Assembly: GCF_029894425.1 (NCBI RefSeq)
Contig: NZ_JARXYJ010000001.1
Location: 9,816,501 to 9,880,500, forward strand
DNA: 64,000 bases
Direction of reading: 5' to 3'
DNA from: Streptomyces sp. SAI-127
GTDB taxonomy: Bacteria; Actinomycetota; Actinomycetes; Streptomycetales; Streptomycetaceae
Program-made: the position numbers and the translations under genes
In this document: one piece after another, positions 60,561 to 64,000 of the stretch
How positions within the stretch are numbered: position 1 is the first letter of the stretch
Layout: each line of letters opens with the position of its first letter
Notes under the pieces: generated by a model
The model's input: the letters and a program-made list of their open reading frames with translations, nothing else
Told to the model about the DNA's origin: nothing
Databases searched by the model: none

Positions 60561-61868
60561 CTAGCCCTTGGTGGGTGTTAGTTCGGCGAGGAGCAGGGTG
60601 CGGTCGTCCGCGCCGGCCGGATCGGAGGGGGCATTGAGCAGCCGTCGGCACAGGGAGGGGAGCGGGTCGTGGTCGACGGCGGCCGCGTCGAGCGCCTGGG
60701 CGAGGCGGGCGATCTGGTGGTCTATGTCGGAGTCCCGCGACTCGACCAGACCGTCGCTGTAGAGCACGAGCAGTGCGGGCTCGTCGATGCTCAGCACGGT
60801 CGGCTCGTAGGCGCCCGCACCGAGACCGAGCGGCAGGCCCGCGCCGACCAGTGTGACCGGAGCGGTCCGGCCGTCCGGCCGGCGCAGCAGCGGCGGAGGG
60901 TGACCGGCACCCACGAGGGTGCAGGTGCCGCGCCGGGCGTCCCACTCGGCGTAGATGCAGGTCGCGAAGGACGCGCCCGGGGTGTCGCTGGCGAGCGCGT
61001 CGAGTCGTCGTATGAGGTCGACGGCGGGGATGTCGAGACCGGCCAGCGTGCGTACGGCGGTGCGCAGCTGGATCATCGCCACGGCCGACTCCGGGCCGTG
61101 CCCCATGGCGTCCCCGACGATCAGGCTGACCCGGTCGCCCGGCCGTCTCAGCACGTCGAACCAGTCACCGCCGATGATCGAGCCCTGTCCGGCGGGCAGG
61201 GAGCCGTGGGCGATGCGGCAGCCCTCGACCTCCTGGATCGTGCCCGGCAGCAGGCTGCCCCGGATGGCCAGGGCGGTGCGGCGCTCGTGCTCGTAGCGGC
61301 GCGCGTTGTCCAGGGCGACCGAGGCCCGCGCGGCCAGCGACTCCACGGCCGCGATCTCCGCGGTCAGGAACGGCCCGCGGTCCGGTCCGCGGGAGCAGGC
61401 GACGAAGCCGATCGCCCCGCCCCGCAGCCGCAGCGGCACCACGAGGAAGGAGCGCGTCTTGAGGAGTTCGCCGATGCGCGCGTCCTCATCGGCGGAGGCG
61501 GCGAGCCGTTCGGCCGTGTGGTCGTCGACCGAGTCGAGCAACTGTGCGTGTCCGTCGACCAGGGCGCGGGCGTACGGGGTCTCGCGGGGAAAGACGAGCA
61601 CCTCGCCGACCGGCAGGGTGCGCTCCCAGGACTCGGGCGCGTCCGTGCCCACCCGCAGGGCCAGCCTGCGGGCCTCGATCTGGGCGGGGTCCGCGCCGGC
61701 GTACGTGGTCTCCTCGCGCCGCCACCGCTCCAGCAGATAGAGGGACGCCGCGTCGCAGAAACCGGGCGTCAGCGCGTGCACGACATGGCTGCCGGTCAGC
61801 CCCAGGTCGAGTTCCGAGCCGATGACGTCGGCCGCGGGGGAGAAGGCCGACCGGCGGGGCGGGGGCAC
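60561..61868 (-). CDS. GAF-SpoIIE (PP2C-type) serine phosphatase
   Basis: About 435 aa if begun at the GTG at 61868; no clear ribosome site marks the start, and a CTG at 61913 after GGAAAGG is an alternative. The GAF-like sensor spans about 20-200 (FCDAASLYLLERW, RSFLVVPLRLRGGAIGFVACSR, EIAAVESLAARASVALDNARRYEHE). The PP2C/SpoIIE domain has IIGGDWFDVLRRPGDRVSLIVGDAMGHGPESAVAMIQLRTAVR (metal Asp residues), LVGAGHPPPLL, LVLYSDGLVESRD and AGADDRTLLLAEL. It dephosphorylates an anti-sigma antagonist in partner-switching systems; the RsbW-like neighbour is a candidate partner. Divergent from the second PF04672 gene. Confidence 0.9.
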   Translation of the reverse strand: MPPPRRSAFSPAADVIGSELDLGLTGSHVVHALTPGFCDAASLYLLERWRREETTYAGADPAQIEARRLALRVGTDAPESWERTLPVGEVLVFPRETPYARALVDGHAQLLDSVDDHTAERLAASADEDARIGELLKTRSFLVVPLRLRGGAIGFVACSRGPDRGPFLTAEIAAVESLAARASVALDNARRYEHERRTALAIRGSLLPGTIQEVEGCRIAHGSLPAGQGSIIGGDWFDVLRRPGDRVSLIVGDAMGHGPESAVAMIQLRTAVRTLAGLDIPAVDLIRRLDALASDTPGASFATCIYAEWDARRGTCTLVGAGHPPPLLRRPDGRTAPVTLVGAGLPLGLGAGAYEPTVLSIDEPALLVLYSDGLVESRDSDIDHQIARLAQALDAAAVDHDPLPSLCRRLLNAPSDPAGADDRTLLLAELTPTKG

Positions 61869-62031
61869 GGCGGCGGGGGTGTCGTCGGAGCGGCTGTGCG
61901 GTTCGTTCCGCAGGGTCGTGGTGCCTTTCCGGGTGGGGGTCCGGGCGCCCGGCGCGGGACAACTGATCGCCAGACGTAGACAGCAACTATATGATGAGTC
62001 GTCAAGTACCTTGGTGGGAAAGGACGTTCTG

Positions 62032-62844
62032 GTGACCGACACGGATGCTCTGCCGCCAGGGACCGATCCGGACAAGGCGAGCGTAGCCCGGATGTACGAC
62101 GCGATGCTGGGCGGGGAGCACAACTTCGCCATCGACCGGGAAGCGGTGGCGGCCGTCACGGCCATCGACCCCCAGGTGCGCACGCTGGCCCGCGCCAACC
62201 GGGCCTTCCTCGGGCGGGCGGTGCGCTTCCTGGCCCGGTCCGGTGTCCGGCAGTTCATCGACCTCGGCTCGGGGATACCGACGCAGGGCAACGTCCACGA
62301 GGTGGCCCAGGCGGCGAGCCCGCGGGCCCGGGTGGTCTACGTCGACAAGGATCCGGTGGCCGTCGCCCACAGCATCACCCTGCTTGCCGACAACCCGTAC
62401 GCCGACATCGTCGACGCCGACATCCGGCGGCCGGCCGACGTCCTGGCCTCGCCGCAGGTGCGCGAGCTGATCGACTTCGACCAGCCGGTCGCCGTGCTCA
62501 TGGTCGCGATCCTGCACTTCGTCGCGCCCGAGGAGAACCCGGCCGGAATCGTCGCCGCCTTCCGGGACGCACTGCCCGACGGCAGCTGGCTGGCCCTGTC
62601 CCACGCCACCAACCAGGATCGCCCCGACACGGCCGCCGCGGTCACCCAGCTGTACCGCTCCCGGGCCACCTCACCGGTCACCGTCCGCTCCCACCAGGAG
62701 ATCCAGGACCTCTTCACCGGCTTCGAGCTGACCGAACCGGGCCTGGTCCACGTACCCCTGTGGCGTCCGGACGAGAACGAGGGCATCCCGGAGAACCCGT
62801 CGGAGTACTGGGTGTACGCGGGGGTCGGGCGCAAGAGCGCGTGA
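62032..62844 (+). CDS. PF04672-family SAM-dependent methyltransferase (second copy)
   Basis: 270 aa from the GTG at 62032, with GGGAAAGGA about 8 nt upstream. Family motifs: VARMYDAMLGGEHNFAIDREAV, FLARSGVRQFIDLGSGIPTQGNVHEVAQ, ARVVYVDKDPVAVAHSITLL, LMVAILHFVAPEENPAGIVAAFRDALPDG, LSHATNQD and HVPLWRPD near the C-terminus. It is clearly paralogous to the gene at 57837-58655 but divergent enough (different lengths and many substitutions) to be an old duplicate. The substrate is unknown. Confidence 0.93.
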   Translation: MTDTDALPPGTDPDKASVARMYDAMLGGEHNFAIDREAVAAVTAIDPQVRTLARANRAFLGRAVRFLARSGVRQFIDLGSGIPTQGNVHEVAQAASPRARVVYVDKDPVAVAHSITLLADNPYADIVDADIRRPADVLASPQVRELIDFDQPVAVLMVAILHFVAPEENPAGIVAAFRDALPDGSWLALSHATNQDRPDTAAAVTQLYRSRATSPVTVRSHQEIQDLFTGFELTEPGLVHVPLWRPDENEGIPENPSEYWVYAGVGRKSA

Positions 62845-62899
62845 CCCCCGCGACGGTCCCGCCCCGAGGGGGCACACGGGTTGTGCTTGACGGGGGCTC

Positions 62900-64000
62900 T
62901 CACCCCGCGATGGAGTCCAGCTGTTCCGCCGCCGGGCGCAGCGCCCACAGGTCGCCGCCCGGTGGCGCCTCCAGCAGCGGAACAGCCCTGCGCGCCCGCG
63001 CGTCGCCCGCGTCGGCGGCCGCGTGCACGACGTCGGTCGCCGCGTACCGGAGGAACTCCAGCTCCGGATGGGGCCATGCGGCGACTCCGGTCGCGGCGGG
63101 CAACAGATAGTCCACCGCCTTGAACAGGCTCTGCCCGTCCGGGCCTCGGTACGCCCACAGATCGACCCCGACATGCCGGCCGATGGCCGCGAGCCGGGTG
63201 TAGGCGACCAGGTCGAAGGTCGAGTAGTGCCAGCTCCGGGTGCGGGTCAGCTCCTGCGGCTGGCTGCCGTCGGCCGCGATCTGCGGCGCGATGCGCTTGC
63301 CGCGGGCGTCCAGAACCGTGCGGCGGGCCAGGGCCCTGTCGCCGGTCGCACAGGCGAGGCCGGCGAGCAGCATGTCGTAGAAGGTGCCGTGGTTGTTGGT
63401 GGCGGCCGCCTCCTGCTTGCCGAAGTCACTGTCCTTGAGCCAGCCGAGGAAGGCGGTGTTCCACTCCCTCATGCCGGTGCGGTCCTTCCCGCTCCAGCCC
63501 GGAGCGCCGGTGTCCAGCAGGGCGAGCGCGTCGAGGACGCTGGTGTACGACTGCGAGAAGTCGATGATGCCGATGGCCCGCCCGTCGTACTTGCAGGGGA
63601 TGAACTGGGCGTGGTCCAGGTGGGGGTTCATCCTCGTGGCCGGGTCGAGGAACCAGGTGCGCAGCACCTGCCCGGCCTTGCGTGCGTGCCGCCTTTCGCC
63701 GGTGTAGTACCAGGCGAGGGAGAGGTCGTACGCGGAGTCGAAGACCTTCTCGACATCCTGACGGTCGGTGCCGGAGTCGACCTCGGGATTGCGCTCGCCG
63801 TCACGCTGGACGTACGGGCAGCCCCATGGGTTGTCGGCGGTCGGGGTCCGGGAGGGCCACCAGTACGGGGCCTGGCTGAGGTAGTCGTGGACGTCGCCGC
63901 CGGGGGCGGGCCTGGGCTTGTCGACGACGGTCCAGGGGCCCTGGTCCAGCCACTTGTCGGCGCGGAACGTCAACGCCCGCACCGCGCGCCGTAGTTGCGG
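62900..64000 (-). CDS. Alginate-lyase-family (PF05426) protein, 5' end outside window
   Basis: The visible 366 codons are open to the window edge, so the start and any signal peptide are missing. Family features: YLSQAPYWWPSRTPTADNPWGCPYVQRDGERNPEV near the N-terminus, TWFLDPATRMNPHLDHAQFIPCKYDGRAIGIIDFSQSY with the catalytic-region His and Tyr, ATNNHGTFYDMLLAGLACATGD with the conserved NNHG (His/Asn neutraliser pair) and ELTRTRSWHYSTFDLVAYTRLA with a Tyr. This alpha/alpha-toroid family includes mannuronate lyases; members in Streptomyces may act on other uronates. Confidence 0.88.
   Translation of the reverse strand, partial: PQLRRAVRALTFRADKWLDQGPWTVVDKPRPAPGGDVHDYLSQAPYWWPSRTPTADNPWGCPYVQRDGERNPEVDSGTDRQDVEKVFDSAYDLSLAWYYTGERRHARKAGQVLRTWFLDPATRMNPHLDHAQFIPCKYDGRAIGIIDFSQSYTSVLDALALLDTGAPGWSGKDRTGMREWNTAFLGWLKDSDFGKQEAAATNNHGTFYDMLLAGLACATGDRALARRTVLDARGKRIAPQIAADGSQPQELTRTRSWHYSTFDLVAYTRLAAIGRHVGVDLWAYRGPDGQSLFKAVDYLLPAATGVAAWPHPELEFLRYAATDVVHAAADAGDARARRAVPLLEAPPGGDLWALRPAAEQLDSIAG

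Noticed and set aside
1..64000. tRNA, rRNA, CRISPR, insertion sequence or prophage signals
   Set aside because: No T-loop consensus, no repeat-spacer array, and no transposase, integrase or phage structural motifs were seen on either strand.

Overview
This is a high-GC actinobacterial chromosome segment, almost certainly Streptomyces. The evidence is pervasive G/C third positions, frequent GTG (and one TTG) starts, and streptomycete family types: a BTAD/SARP regulator, ANTAR protein, WhiJ/AbaA-like XRE plus DUF397 pair, RsbW-like ATPase, SpoIIE/GAF phosphatase, two PF04672 methyltransferases and several secreted glycosidases. About 50 protein-coding genes are visible. I see no rRNA, tRNA, CRISPR array, insertion sequence or phage module.

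Layout. 0-9 kb: a degenerate histidine phosphatase, a serine hydrolase, a dehalogenase-like hydrolase divergent from a BTAD regulator, a Tat-exported GH106 rhamnosidase behind a LacI-type operator, a methyltransferase and a flavodoxin-fold oxidoreductase. 9-14.4 kb: a two-component system divergent from an FtsX-type ABC exporter. 14.4-17.3 kb: a stand-alone alanyl-tRNA synthetase-like gene with a possible Ala-rich leader, an ANTAR protein and an AraC-type regulator. 17.4-20 kb: a secreted lipase-like protein and a cutinase, with two related terminators. 20-29.6 kb: a five-gene minus-strand operon, acyl-CoA carboxylase beta / fatty-acyl-AMP ligase / ACP-KS-AT-ACP-TE polyketide synthase / antigen-85-like esterase / PucR regulator, with the cutinase just downstream. 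30-32.1 kb: DUF485 protein plus sodium:solute symporter. 32.2-38.2 kb: YceI protein, an atypical P450, GH53 galactanase with operator, an XRE gene relic, cupin, ComB-like phosphatase and an APH-fold kinase. 38.3-42.7 kb: S9 peptidase, secreted trypsin, and a TetR/SDR divergent pair sharing a long palindrome. 42.7-50.5 kb: a GH38 mannosidase/ABC sugar importer operon with a divergent ROK regulator. 50.6-57.8 kb: deaminase, MMPL transporter with its two-component system, then an SDR/HxlR/imine-reductase-like group; three genes in 2 kb here carry frameshifts. 57.8-62.8 kb: partner-switching and developmental-type signalling genes. 62.9 kb to the edge: a truncated alginate-lyase-like gene.

The standout is the 20-29.6 kb operon. 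Its gene content (AccD, FadD32-like ligase, Pks13-architecture PKS, antigen-85-like acyltransferase/esterase, plus a nearby cutinase) parallels the mycolic-acid condensation locus of Corynebacteriales (accD4-pks13-fadD32-Rv3802c-fbp), yet it sits in a Streptomyces-type genome, and Streptomyces are not known to make mycolates. I infer that one fatty acid is activated as acyl-AMP and loaded on the N-terminal ACP, condensed with a carboxylated acyl-CoA, and released by the thioesterase as a 2-alkyl-3-keto acyl product that the exported esterase may transfer or hydrolyse. A second theme is carbohydrate scavenging (GH106, GH53, GH38 plus ABC importer), each with a recognisable palindromic operator. 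All family calls come from reading motifs by eye; no database search was possible.
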